NCBI RefSeq assembly: GCF_020400825.1
Contig: NZ_JAINVH010000005.1
Coordinates: forward strand, 1-64,000
From: Streptomyces sp. HPF1205
GTDB lineage: Bacteria > Actinomycetota > Actinomycetes > Streptomycetales > Streptomycetaceae
Length of the DNA: 64,000 nt
Direction of reading: 5' to 3'
Part shown: piece by piece, positions 32,938 to 41,811 of the stretch
Layout of the letters: every line of letters starts with the position of its first letter
How positions within the stretch are numbered: position 1 is the first letter of the stretch
The notes under the pieces: model-generated
Databases searched by the model: none
Told to the model about the DNA's origin: nothing
What the model saw: the letters and a program-made list of their open reading frames with translations, nothing else
Program-made: the position numbers and the translations under genes

Positions 32938-34740
32938 TCATCCGCACGTGGTGCCGTTCAGGGTGAAGGCGGTGGGGCTGGCGTCGGAGGAGGTGTAGGT
33001 GCCCTGGAAGCCGAAGGAGGTGCTGGCTCCGGGGGCGATGGTGGCGTTGTAGTCCATGTTCTTGGCGGTGACGGCCTTGCCGGACTGGGTGACGGTGGCG
33101 TTCCAGCCGTTGGTGACGTTCTGGTCGCCGGGGAAGGAGAAGCCGACGTTCCAGCCGTTGACGGTGGTGGTGCCGGTGTTGCTGACGGTGACGTCGGCGG
33201 TGAAGCCGCCGGGCCATTCACTGGTCTTGGTGTAGGCCACGTGGCAGGTGCCGTTCCCGGTACCACCGGTGCTGCCGCCGGTGGTGGTCCCACCCGTGGT
33301 GGTTCCGCCCGTGGTGGTTCCGCCGGTGGTGGTTCCGCCGGTCGTCGTGCCGCCGGTGCTGCTGCCGCCGGTGACGGTCCAGGTGAACGCGGCGGTGCCG
33401 GAGGCGCCTGTGGAGTCGGTGGCGGTCACGGTCACCGCGTAGGTTCCGGCGGTGGTGGGAGTGCCGGTGATCTGGCCCGAGGAGCTGATCGACAGGCCGG
33501 CGGGCAGTCCGGAGGCCGTGTAGGTCAGGGTCTGCCCGGCGGCCGAGTCGCTCGCCTGCACCTGCACACCGCTGATCGCGGTACCCACCGTGCCCGACTG
33601 CGCACCCGGGTTCGTCACCGTGACGGTGTTGCCCGTCGACGTGCTCGACCCGTACCCGGCCGCGGTGATATTGGCCTGGACGGCGTTGTCGGTGGCGTCG
33701 GAGGGGTAGCCGGCGACGATGGCGCCTTCATAGAAGGTGCCCTGGGACAGGTTGGTGTTGCCGTTGCAGCAGTCGCCGCCGCTGCCCAGGATGATGGCGC
33801 CCTGCTTCTTCATGGGGCTGTAGCCGGGCGGCAGGGAGCCGTCCCACAGGGTGGTCAGGCTGCCGGACTGCGCGTTGGCGCCCTTGAGGGCGAACCTGGA
33901 CGTCCCGTTGTTCTTCTCCATCGCCGTCACGTACTTGTTGCTGAAGGCGCGCTGGTTGGAGTTCCAGGACTGGCTGCCGCCGGAGTACAGGCCGTATTCG
34001 AGGTCGGCCTGCACCCAGGGGCCGGAGCCGGAGCAGCCGCCGAACCAGCAGCTCGTGCCGAAGTAGATGGCGTCCATGGCGCCCGCGCCGTCGGCCCTGC
34101 GGTCGGTCTCGCTGTTGCCGTAGTCGAAGCAGCAGCCACTGTTGACGTGCGTGCCGCTGGTGACCATGTACACGCCCTGGGGAGCGCTGCCGGTGGGGAC
34201 ACCGGTGGTGTGGCCGTCGCGCCAGTAGCTGTTACCGGGCTTGATGTACAGCGAGTACGCCTTGCTGCCGCCGACCATCAAGGACTCGGTCGTCGCGGTG
34301 GCGGCTGTGTCGGACCCGCCGATGCCGCCGGGGCCCTGGTACTTCATGTCGTTGCCGTGGCCGGACTGGTCGTACACCGTCGTGATCACGCACGTGGTGT
34401 TCGCGCAGAAGGAGTCCTGCGCGGCCGCGTTGGCCCGGCCGCCCGCCGACAGCACGCCGATGTCCTTGGTCGTGCTGTCGGAGGAGCGCCGCACCTGGTA
34501 CAGGTTGCCGCTGTACGAGGCGTAGAGCGCGCGCACCGTGCTGTGCGCCGCCACGCACGGCGTACCGCCCGCGGCATAGATGTCGCACGGCTGCTGGGCC
34601 GCGGCCTGCGACGACGCGGCCGTGCCGGTCAGGACACCGACGGCCAGCGCGAACACCGCGCCCGCCGCCAGAAGTGTGCGCCGTGCACGGCGCCACAACA
34701 CCGGGAACGTCGCCGGGGTTCTTCTCTTGGTGAGTGTCAT
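32938..34740 (-). CDS. Secreted GH54-type alpha-L-arabinofuranosidase with Ig-like domain and CBM2
   Basis: This 600-residue secreted enzyme would release arabinose side chains from arabinoxylan or arabinan. Residues 1-47 are a signal peptide. Residues 48-365 match the GH54 catalytic domain (PCDIYAAGGTPCVAAHSTVRALY is the usual start), with nucleophile Glu248 in QADLEYGLYSG and acid/base Asp323 in LGSGGDCCNGN, by analogy with Aspergillus AkAbfB. Then come a He_PIG Ig-like domain (371-457), a Gly/Thr linker of GGTTT repeats and a CBM2 (497-600, CHVAYTKTSEWPGGFTADVT). Fungal GH54 enzymes carry CBM42 instead. ATG 34740 has only a distant AGAGGA upstream. It follows the larger hydrolase gene on the same strand, but a terminator lies between them. 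Confidence 0.88.
   Translation of the reverse strand: MTLTKRRTPATFPVLWRRARRTLLAAGAVFALAVGVLTGTAASSQAAAQQPCDIYAAGGTPCVAAHSTVRALYASYSGNLYQVRRSSDSTTKDIGVLSAGGRANAAAQDSFCANTTCVITTVYDQSGHGNDMKYQGPGGIGGSDTAATATTESLMVGGSKAYSLYIKPGNSYWRDGHTTGVPTGSAPQGVYMVTSGTHVNSGCCFDYGNSETDRRADGAGAMDAIYFGTSCWFGGCSGSGPWVQADLEYGLYSGGSQSWNSNQRAFSNKYVTAMEKNNGTSRFALKGANAQSGSLTTLWDGSLPPGYSPMKKQGAIILGSGGDCCNGNTNLSQGTFYEGAIVAGYPSDATDNAVQANITAAGYGSSTSTGNTVTVTNPGAQSGTVGTAISGVQVQASDSAAGQTLTYTASGLPAGLSISSSGQITGTPTTAGTYAVTVTATDSTGASGTAAFTWTVTGGSSTGGTTTGGTTTGGTTTGGTTTGGTTTGGSTGGTGNGTCHVAYTKTSEWPGGFTADVTVSNTGTTTVNGWNVGFSFPGDQNVTNGWNATVTQSGKAVTAKNMDYNATIAPGASTSFGFQGTYTSSDASPTAFTLNGTTCG
33286..33360 (-). repeat. 15-bp tandem repeats encoding the GGTTT linker
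   Basis: Five near-identical 15-bp units (form GTGGTTCCGCCGGTG on the plus strand) encode the repeated pentapeptide linking the Ig-like and CBM2 domains. Such arrays expand and contract easily. Confidence 0.8.
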
Positions 34741-34785
34741 CGGATCTGTCGGTCCTCTTGGTGTCGGAGAGCGGTGAACGGCGTC

Positions 34786-34818
34786 GGTGCCCGCCGGCCG
34801 CGACGGCCGGCGGGCACC
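34786..34818 (-). terminator. Terminator after the large CBM2 hydrolase gene
   Basis: A perfect 15-bp stem (GGTGCCCGCCGGCCG and its complement) with loop CGA lies 27 nt after the stop codon at 34846. Only 45 bp remain between it and the GH54 start codon, so the GH54 gene needs a very short promoter or read-through. Confidence 0.75.
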
Positions 34819-34845
34819 CTTACGACGACGTTCGGGGGGTCGGGG

Positions 34846-37800
34846 TCAGGAGCAGGAAGCGCCGTTCAGCGTGAAGGCGGTCGGTGACGAGTCGTTGGAG
34901 CCCCAGGTGCCCTGGAAGCCGAACGAGGTGTTGCCGCCCGCCGGTATGGCGGCGTTGTAGTCGAGGTTGACGGCCGTGACCGCCGTCCCCGACTGCGTCA
35001 CCGTCGCGTTCCACGCGCTGGTGACCTTCTGGTCGCCGGGGAAGGAGAACGCCAGCTTCCAGCCGTTGATCGCGCTGGTGCCCGTGTTCGTGATCGTCAG
35101 GTTCGCCGTGAACCCGCCGCTCCACTCGTTCTTCTCGTACGCCACGTGGCAGGTGCCCCCGCCCGTGGAGCCGCCGCCGATGGTCCACGTGAACGACGCC
35201 GCCCCCGACGCCCCGGTCGAGTCGGTCGCCGTCACCGCCACGTCGTACGTGCCGGCGGTCGTGGGCGTGCCGGTGATCAGCCCGGCGGAGCTGATCGACA
35301 GTCCGGCTGGCAGGCCGGAGGCCGTGTAGGTCAGCGTCTGTCCGGAGGCCGAGTCGGTGGCGTGGACCTGCAGTCCCGTGATCGCGGTTCCCACGGTGCC
35401 GGACTGACTGCCCGGATCGGTGACCGTCACCGTGTTGCCGCTGCCGTCGCCGCTGACGGTCCAGGTGAAGGAGGCCGCTCCGGACGCGCCGGTGGAGTCG
35501 GTCGCCGTAACGGTGACGGTGAACGTGCCCGCGGCGGTCGGGGTGCCGGTGATCAGTCCCGCGGAGCTGATCGACAGTCCGGCCGGCAGGCCCGTGGCGG
35601 CGTAGGTCAGCGTCTGTCCGGAGGCCGAGTCGGTGGCGTGGACCTGCACACCGGAGATCGCGGTTCCGGCGGTGGCGGTCTGGTTGCCGGGGCTGGTGAC
35701 GGCCACCGTGTTGCCCAGGCTCGGCGGGGCGTTGCCGTCCAGGCCGATCGAGACGCTGCCCAGGTGCTTGGCGCTGGTCGCCTGGGAGCCGGTGACCTGC
35801 GCGAAGGACAGTGAGGTGGTGGGGTTGGCGACCTGCTCGACGAGGTAGGTGCCGCCGGCCGTGACGGGGACGCTCAGCGTCGAGGCGGTCGTCGGGGAGA
35901 CCACCACGGCGCCGGTGGAGCCGTCGACGACCTCGGCTTGCTGGCCGGACCAGGGGTTGCGCACGTTCATGGTGCCGGTCGTGCCCGCCTCGATCGCGGC
36001 GGTGGTCAGGGTGCCGCTCTGGACCTGCACGTCGACCTTCGACCCGCCCTGGATGTACTGGGTTCCCGCGCCGTCCCAGCCCGACGGCCAGGCCGGGGCG
36101 AACCGCAAGGTGCCGTCGTAGTCGGTCGCGAAGGCCTCGTCGAGGGTGGCGGCCACGTTGGAGACGTGCTCGATGTACGGCTCGTCCTTGGTTCCCGGGT
36201 TCCACGCGGCGAGTCCGGAGGGGTAGACCTGGTACGACTTCGTGCCCGCGGCCAGGTCGTTCGCCACCTCGGAGGACAGGCCCAGGCGGGCGGCCTGGAT
36301 CGAGTCGTACGTCCAGTCGGGGTTGTTGACGTACTGGCGGTGGGTGTAGGTCCGCTGCGCCAGGGCGGTCAGGTTGTCGCCGTTCACGACCGTGTTGTCA
36401 CCGATCTGGTTGAAGGGCCAGACCGGTTCCAGGCCCAGGTTCTCCACGTTGTGCGTGGCGGCGGTGGGCTGGTACGAGTTGCCGATCACGTCGGTGCCGG
36501 AGGAGTCCGCGGACGGGCCGAGCAGCTGGGAGTGGGTGTTCTGGTCGGTGCGCGCGTACGGCTCGATGTGGGTCAGCGCGGTGCGCAGCTGCGAGACGAG
36601 CGAGGTGTCGGTGCCCAGCAGGGTGGCGGCGTTGACGGTCGCGGTGAACAGCGCCTGGTCGGCGGCGATGTCGGTGGTCGGGTCCTGCACCGCCCACTGG
36701 GTCTCGTGCGCGTTGGCCACCGCGTGCAGGTAGCCGTCGGAGCCGACCGACTGCCAGGCCAGCAGGAAGGTCGCGGTCTGCTGGAGTACCGGGTAGTACT
36801 TCTGCAGGAAGGCGCGGTCACCGGTGTCCTGGTACTGCTGCCAGATCCACAGCGCGATCTCGGCCCCGCTGGTGATCGTCTCGGCGTTGAAGTTGGGGCT
36901 GGAGGCCGTGGCGCACGAGGCGTCGGAGGTGATGCCGCCGCCCCAGTAGTAGCCGTTGCCGTTGAACCGCATCGTCTCCGGCACGCAGGCGCCCGGCTTG
37001 CCGTTCATGTTCGCGCTGGTCCACGACTCGATCGCCGGCAGGTCGTTGAGATACATGTCGAAGATCGGGACGTTCTGCGCGAACGCGCCGGAGTCCAGGT
37101 TGGCCTGGATCTGGCCGCGCAGGTTCCACAGCCAGTACCCGGCCGGGTACCAGGCCTGGTGGTCCTGATTGAAGTTGTACAGGTCCGCCAGACCGGCCTG
37201 GCTGCCCGGGTACTGGCCGGAGTGCATGATCCCGGCCTCGAAGTACAGGTACAGCGTATGCAGGTTCTCCATGTACTGGGCGGTGCCGTCCGAGGAGCTC
37301 GCCTCGATCAGGCCGGTGTGCGCCCAGTAGGTGTTCCACCAGGAGGACTGCGTGGCCAGCAGCGAGGCCCGGCTCGCCGTGGTGTCGGAGCCGATCAGGG
37401 TGGAGGCGGTGGTGTTCGCGTTGCCGCCGGTCCACGAGGGCGAGGCGACGATCACCCGGTACGAGCCGTCGCTGTTGGGGTTGAACGCCACCTGCACCTG
37501 GGTGGAGTTGACCACGGAGGCCGACACGTTCGACCCACCCGCGGTGATCCCGGCCATCGCCCCGAAGGTCTGGTTCGAATGACCGGTCTGCGAGTTGTCC
37601 GACCACGACTGCGCCAGGCTCGCGACCGCGCCCGAGGCCGAGGCCGTGGGGGTACGGCCGCTCCACAGGCCGACCGTGGCGGTCTGCCGGGTGCCCGGGT
37701 TCGCCCCGGTCACGTCGACGATCAGCTCGTCCTTGCCGGCCGGCACCCAGGCCCGCAGGGTCATCCCGCCGCCCTGCTCGACCAGCACCCCGTTGTACAG

Positions 37801-38181
37801 GTCCAGGATCCCGGAGAAGTTCGACGCCGAGGTCATCGCCGACAGGCCGGGGATGTTGAGCTGCCCCGGCGAGAGCCGGTTGGGCATCGTGTCACTGCGG
37901 TTGAGCTGCGCGGTGAAGCCGTTCGCGGCCCAGGCGGACACGCCCAGCGCCCCGTTGCCCAGCGGCAGGAACTGGGTGGCCGACGAGTTCGGCTTCCCCA
38001 GGACGACGTCGGAGCGCGAGACCACGCCGGCCGTGTTCACGGCGAACGCGCCGTTCCGCCAGGCCGTCGTCCCTGTCGCGGCCGACGCGGGCGGGGCCAG
38101 ACTTCCGACTGCGGTGAACCCCGCGACCGTCGCGACGGCGACCGCCGCGACCGCGAGTCTCAAACGATGAAAAGCGGACAT
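34846..38181 (-). CDS. Secreted (alpha/alpha)6-type glycoside hydrolase (GH95/DUF5703-like) with two Ig-like domains and CBM2
   Basis: This 1111-residue protein starts at ATG 38181, preceded by GGAGG at 7 nt. A signal peptide occupies about 1-34. The N-terminal beta region (VVLGKPNSSATQFLPLGNGALGVSAW) followed by a long helical region (YMENLHTLYLYFEAGIMHSG, FNQDHQAWYPAGYWLWNLRG) fits hydrolases with a beta-sandwich plus (alpha/alpha)6 barrel, such as GH95 (alpha-L-fucosidase/galactosidase) or the DUF5703 group. I cannot decide between them or name catalytic residues. Two He_PIG domains (TVAVTSPGNQTATAGTAISG and TVTVTDPGSQSGTVGTAITG) and a C-terminal CBM2 (CHVAYEKNEWSGGFTANLT) follow. It is preceded by a perfect LacI-type palindrome at 38245-38258. 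Confidence 0.78.
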   Translation of the reverse strand: MSAFHRLRLAVAAVAVATVAGFTAVGSLAPPASAATGTTAWRNGAFAVNTAGVVSRSDVVLGKPNSSATQFLPLGNGALGVSAWAANGFTAQLNRSDTMPNRLSPGQLNIPGLSAMTSASNFSGILDLYNGVLVEQGGGMTLRAWVPAGKDELIVDVTGANPGTRQTATVGLWSGRTPTASASGAVASLAQSWSDNSQTGHSNQTFGAMAGITAGGSNVSASVVNSTQVQVAFNPNSDGSYRVIVASPSWTGGNANTTASTLIGSDTTASRASLLATQSSWWNTYWAHTGLIEASSSDGTAQYMENLHTLYLYFEAGIMHSGQYPGSQAGLADLYNFNQDHQAWYPAGYWLWNLRGQIQANLDSGAFAQNVPIFDMYLNDLPAIESWTSANMNGKPGACVPETMRFNGNGYYWGGGITSDASCATASSPNFNAETITSGAEIALWIWQQYQDTGDRAFLQKYYPVLQQTATFLLAWQSVGSDGYLHAVANAHETQWAVQDPTTDIAADQALFTATVNAATLLGTDTSLVSQLRTALTHIEPYARTDQNTHSQLLGPSADSSGTDVIGNSYQPTAATHNVENLGLEPVWPFNQIGDNTVVNGDNLTALAQRTYTHRQYVNNPDWTYDSIQAARLGLSSEVANDLAAGTKSYQVYPSGLAAWNPGTKDEPYIEHVSNVAATLDEAFATDYDGTLRFAPAWPSGWDGAGTQYIQGGSKVDVQVQSGTLTTAAIEAGTTGTMNVRNPWSGQQAEVVDGSTGAVVVSPTTASTLSVPVTAGGTYLVEQVANPTTSLSFAQVTGSQATSAKHLGSVSIGLDGNAPPSLGNTVAVTSPGNQTATAGTAISGVQVHATDSASGQTLTYAATGLPAGLSISSAGLITGTPTAAGTFTVTVTATDSTGASGAASFTWTVSGDGSGNTVTVTDPGSQSGTVGTAITGLQVHATDSASGQTLTYTASGLPAGLSISSAGLITGTPTTAGTYDVAVTATDSTGASGAASFTWTIGGGSTGGGTCHVAYEKNEWSGGFTANLTITNTGTSAINGWKLAFSFPGDQKVTSAWNATVTQSGTAVTAVNLDYNAAIPAGGNTSFGFQGTWGSNDSSPTAFTLNGASCS
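35275..35671 (-). repeat. Internal duplication encoding two Ig-like domains
   Basis: Segments 35275-35392 and 35554-35671 are near-identical direct repeats, 279 bp apart; the single Ig-like domain of the neighbouring GH54 gene (about 33470-33590) is of the same stock. This suggests recent duplication or gene conversion of linker domains. Confidence 0.75.
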
Positions 38182-38244
38182 GTGTGTCCCTCCAGGTTTC
38201 CCGCGAATTCCGACCTTTTCCCCGACACCGCGCTCCACAGGTGA

Positions 38245-38258
38245 TGTGAGCGCTCACA
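38245..38258. promoter_or_regulatory. LacI-type operator of the CBM2 hydrolase gene
   Basis: TGTGAGCGCTCACA is a perfect 14-bp palindrome 64 bp upstream of the start codon at 38181. Its half GTGAGCGCTCAC recurs at 42456-42467. Confidence 0.7.
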
Positions 38259-38325
38259 GGGGTGCTTGTGAATGCGTGGGTCCCGGAATCGAGCGGTGCG
38301 CTCGCGGCGACGGGTGCCCAGGTGA

Positions 38326-38358
38326 CGCCGGCCGCGCGCCATGTGCGCGCGGCCGGCG
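38326..38358 (-). terminator. Hairpin after the GH67 gene
   Basis: A perfect 14-bp stem (CGCCGGCCGCGCGC and its complement) with loop CATGT lies about 140 nt after the GH67 stop codon and upstream of the next gene's operator. Confidence 0.65.
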
Positions 38359-38500
38359 ATGACGGCTTGAGCGGGCGGGCGGCCGGCGAGGACGGTTTGG
38401 GCGGGCAGGCGGCGAGCCACGCTTCCGTGGTCTCCGGGGTCAGCGCGGGGCCCGTTTCCGTACGGCCCCACGCCGCTCGCCGCCGTGCTCGCCCCCGACG

Positions 38501-41185
38501 TCATCGGTCAGTGGCTCCCTCGGCTGGGCGGCCGCCCTCGGCACGGTTCGAGCCGGCGTCCGTACCGGCCTCCTGCATGACGAAGACGTAGTCCTTCACC
38601 AGCGGTCCGAAGAAGTCCTCCCTGACCACCTTCACGACGGCCTGTCCCGGGATGCCGTCCGCCTGCGCGACGATCTCGTACCGCGTCGCGCGGTCGGCCG
38701 GAATGACGCGGGTGATCTTCGGCGAGGTGCCGGCCGGCACGGGGATCGGGTACGACGACGCGGACAGGTCGAAGCCGCCGATGGTCCTGCCGCCCACCAC
38801 GATCTTGACTGACAGCGGGCCGTCGTCCACCGGGATGTCCCTCGCGCTGAACTGCTTCCAGTAGGAGACACATGTGTCGCGCCAGTCGCCTGCGTCGGCC
38901 TCGTGTGCGGCGAGCTTGGCCCGCACCTCGGCGAAGCGGCGGGCGTCGATCGACGGCTGCAGCGTGTCCCACGTCTGCCGCATCCAGGTCACGTACTGCA
39001 CGCCCATCTGGTAGCGGTAGACCAGCTCGTCCCAGAACGGCCGGCCGCTCCTCATCTCGCGGTCCCAGGGGACGTGGTGGAACCACATCATCAGGTTCTC
39101 GGGAACGGTGTCGATGTTCCCGTAACGGGCCGCCAGGGTGGGGAAGTACTGGGCGGTCAGGTTGCTCCCGGTGGGGGAGCGGTCGTAGCCGAGGCCCGCG
39201 CTGTCCGCCTTGTTGTAGTACACCGGGCTCCAGTCGGGCCGGGCGAGCATCTCCGAGGGGCCGGGGCCGTAGTGGTCGCTCGACCGCATCTGGTGCCCGA
39301 TGCCGAGCGGGGTCTGGTAGCTGACCAGCGCCTCCCTGGAACCCGTCATCATCTTCACGATGGTGGCGACCACGTGCTCCTGGTTGCTCCAGGTCATCCG
39401 GACCCAGTCCTCGGCGATGTCCGCGGAGTCCAGCGTCCAGTCCCAGGCCTGGCGGCCGAAGGCGAACAGGTTCGCCTGCGAGAAGTGGTGTCCGGTCAGG
39501 TCGTCGGCGTTGCCCAGGTTGGCCACGCCGACAATGGCGGTGTCGGCCTGGTGCTGGGCCGTGCCGTCCACGATGTGTCCCACCAGGCGCTTGGGGAGCA
39601 GCCGGCCCTGCGCGTCCGTGGCATACGTGTCGGACTTGAGGACCTCCTCCCACAGGGGTGCCAGGTAGCACAGCATCGTGTTCTGGCCGGTGTACTCCTG
39701 GGTGATCTGCAGCTCGATCGCCTGATTGGTGTTCTCCATCCGGCCGAACATCGGATGGAACGGCTCCCTGGCCTGGTAGTCGAGGGGACCGTTCTTGGTC
39801 TGCAGCAGCACGTTGTGCGCGAAGCGGCCCCTGGTGCCGTCGGGCTGGAGTTCGTCGTCGATGGGGCCGAACTCCAGGTAGGCCCGCTTCAACCGGTCGG
39901 TGTCGACGTCCGCGTTGTAGACGAAGGTGCGCCAGAAGATCTTCATGCCCAGCGGCGCCACCGCGGCCGCGATGCCGTTGGCGCCGTCGCCGTGGTCGTA
40001 GCCGAAGTCCTGCGGGCCGGGCTGCCCTTCGGAGTTGGCCTTCACGGTGAAGCCGATGAAGTCCGGGATGGCGTCGTGCAGGAGTGAGGCCCGCCGGTTC
40101 CACCAGCCGCGGAAGTCGGCGCTGTAGGGGTCCAGTTGCTGGGCCGTCAGCGTGTCCGGCGCGAAACGGGGGTCGATGGGCGCGGCGTAGTTGATCGACA
40201 GGGCCATCCGGATCCCGTAGGGGCGCAGCGCGTCGGCCAGCGCGGCCTCCTGGGCGATGTATGCCGGGGTGAGGTAGACACTGTTGGCGTTGACGTTGTT
40301 GATCGTGATGCCGGTGATGCCCAGGGACGCCAGCGCCCGGGCCGTCACGATGTAGCGGTCGAGGATGACCGGCAGGTTGCGGTCGGCGGCGGCGCCGGTG
40401 GCGGCGAAGTCGAAGAGCGCTCCGGTCTCCCCGCCCAGCCCGCCGGTGCCCGACGCGTTGTTCCCGGCGTAGAGGCGCTCGGTCTCCCAGTAGTTGAGAT
40501 GCCGGTTCTTGACCCTGGGGGAAGCGGAGACGTCGAGGTCAGCGAGGGGCTTGTGCGTCTGCAGGTGCCGCAGGAAGGCGAACGTGCCGTGCAGCGCCCC
40601 GATTTCCGTGTTGCCGGCGATGACGGTGAACCGGTGCCTGCCCCTGCCCCTGCCGGGCAGCGTGCGGATCAGGAAGCCGTCGTCGCCCAGCGGGGCAAGG
40701 TCGCCCGCGGAGACGTACTGCCGCACGATCCCGGAGCTGTCCCGCGTGCCCACGACCACGGCGCCGTCGGGAACCGCGCCCCCGCGCCCGGTGCTCGCCG
40801 GCACCGCCCGGTCCAGCAGCCCGCCGAGTCCCCTGACCAGTTCGTCCCTGGCCGCCTCCAGGGTGGTCTCCACGAGCCTCTCGGCCGATCCCGGCGCCAT
40901 GCTCAGGTCCTGCGTGCGGCGGTACACCTTGTTCCGGCTCGCGTTCTCCACGACGACCGAGCTGATCGCCTCCCGGTACCGGCGCAGGAGGGCGGGATCG
41001 CTGACCCGTACGTAGCGCAGCCACAGGGCGGAGCCGTCGTAGGTGTCGTCCGTCACGACGCCCCCTACCGCGGCCGCGTCGTCCCGGTCGGCGGCCTGTG
41101 CGGCACCGCCGGTTACGGCGGCCACCTCCGCGGCCGCCGCGGCCGATACGGCCGCACCCAGAAAAGTTCGTCGGCGCATAGTCAT
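38501..41185 (-). CDS. Tat-exported GH67 alpha-glucuronidase
   Basis: This 894-residue protein removes (4-O-methyl)glucuronic acid from xylo-oligosaccharides. The N-terminus MRRRTFLGAAVSAAAAAEVA is a twin-arginine signal. Family GH67 features follow: the N-terminal beta domain, the barrel with GITGITINNVNA, the motif KANSEGQPGPQ (Glu386, probable acid) and WRTFVYN. Then come KNGPLDYQAREPFHPMFG (Asp469) and ELQITQEYTGQ (Glu497), whose 28-residue spacing equals that of the catalytic Asp/Glu pair of the Cellvibrio enzyme as I recall it. Starts at 41185 or at the second ATG at 41179 are both possible; the ribosome binding site is weak. Many GH67 enzymes are intracellular, so a Tat signal is notable. 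Two copies of a 16-bp dyad lie upstream. Confidence 0.92.
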   Translation of the reverse strand: MTMRRRTFLGAAVSAAAAAEVAAVTGGAAQAADRDDAAAVGGVVTDDTYDGSALWLRYVRVSDPALLRRYREAISSVVVENASRNKVYRRTQDLSMAPGSAERLVETTLEAARDELVRGLGGLLDRAVPASTGRGGAVPDGAVVVGTRDSSGIVRQYVSAGDLAPLGDDGFLIRTLPGRGRGRHRFTVIAGNTEIGALHGTFAFLRHLQTHKPLADLDVSASPRVKNRHLNYWETERLYAGNNASGTGGLGGETGALFDFAATGAAADRNLPVILDRYIVTARALASLGITGITINNVNANSVYLTPAYIAQEAALADALRPYGIRMALSINYAAPIDPRFAPDTLTAQQLDPYSADFRGWWNRRASLLHDAIPDFIGFTVKANSEGQPGPQDFGYDHGDGANGIAAAVAPLGMKIFWRTFVYNADVDTDRLKRAYLEFGPIDDELQPDGTRGRFAHNVLLQTKNGPLDYQAREPFHPMFGRMENTNQAIELQITQEYTGQNTMLCYLAPLWEEVLKSDTYATDAQGRLLPKRLVGHIVDGTAQHQADTAIVGVANLGNADDLTGHHFSQANLFAFGRQAWDWTLDSADIAEDWVRMTWSNQEHVVATIVKMMTGSREALVSYQTPLGIGHQMRSSDHYGPGPSEMLARPDWSPVYYNKADSAGLGYDRSPTGSNLTAQYFPTLAARYGNIDTVPENLMMWFHHVPWDREMRSGRPFWDELVYRYQMGVQYVTWMRQTWDTLQPSIDARRFAEVRAKLAAHEADAGDWRDTCVSYWKQFSARDIPVDDGPLSVKIVVGGRTIGGFDLSASSYPIPVPAGTSPKITRVIPADRATRYEIVAQADGIPGQAVVKVVREDFFGPLVKDYVFVMQEAGTDAGSNRAEGGRPAEGATDR

Positions 41186-41230
41186 GAGCCCGTCATAGCA
41201 CGGTAACCGCCATTCGTCACTATGTTCTAT

Positions 41231-41246
41231 GTTCAAGTACGTGAAC
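41231..41246. promoter_or_regulatory. 16-bp dyad at the GH67 promoter, copy 1
   Basis: GTTCAAGTACGTGAAC lies 46 bp upstream of the GH67 start codon, in an A/T-richer patch likely to hold the promoter. It differs at two positions from the copy at 41421-41436. Confidence 0.6.
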
Positions 41247-41420
41247 GCGAAGGCAGGGGCGGGTGCGGCGCCCACAGCTCCGGCCGGGGCTCCGTTCCGC
41301 ATGTCACCACTGTCCGGTGTGTTACGTTCCGCCGTGCGCTGCCGGGCGCTTCGACCAGGAGCCGCCGGTCATGGCCGCGGCTCGCACCCGTCCGTTACGG
41401 CACGTGGGAACACCCTCATC

Positions 41421-41436
41421 GTTCACGTAGGTGAAC
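41421..41436. promoter_or_regulatory. 16-bp dyad, copy 2
   Basis: GTTCACGTAGGTGAAC is a dyad of 6-bp arms, 8 when TCGTTCAC and GTGAACGA are counted (41419-41438). The two copies are 190 bp apart, far enough for DNA looping. Confidence 0.6.
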
Positions 41437-41797
41437 GACGAGGAGTCCCCGGCTAACGCGTCCGCCGCGCCGGACCGGGGGCGTCGCGCCTCACCGGCAG
41501 AGCGGCGCGGCTCCGCTCGCGTGGCGGCGGCGCGTTCGGTCGGCGAGCGCGGGAACGGTACGAGGCGCCGCCGGGGCCGGAGCCGGAACCCGTGCCGGGG
41601 CCGCCGCGGCGGGGCGACGGTCTCCCGGTGGCGCGAGGGGGCCGCGGCGGTGGCGGAGCCGGAAGCACCGGCTTGCGCGGCGGCGGGCCGGGCGGGGCCG
41701 ATCGGTTGGCAGGCGGCGCGGGGCGTGCGTTCCGGTGTTCACCCGGAGTCTCCCTTGCGGTGTGGGGGGCGAGAGCAAGGTGATCTGAGAGGGTGTC

Positions 41798-41811
41798 TGT
41801 TAGCGCTAACA
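41798..41811. promoter_or_regulatory. LacI-type operator in the gene-poor region
   Basis: TGTTAGCGCTAACA is a perfect 14-bp palindrome with a central CG, a form seen upstream of arabinose and arabinofuranosidase genes in streptomycetes as far as I recall. No intact gene starts within several hundred bases on either side. Confidence 0.6.

Larger units (their letters stand above)
38182..38500. other. Control and termination region between the GH67 and CBM2 hydrolase genes
   Basis: The 319-bp gap holds the ribosome binding site and LacI-type palindrome of the leftward hydrolase gene (38245-38258) and a hairpin at 38326-38358 able to end GH67 transcription. No gene is seen. Confidence 0.6.

Noticed and set aside
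32938-41185. Single long operon of GH67, CBM2 hydrolase and GH54
   Set aside because: Hairpin terminators lie after the first two genes and the second has its own operator, so separate transcription is more likely.
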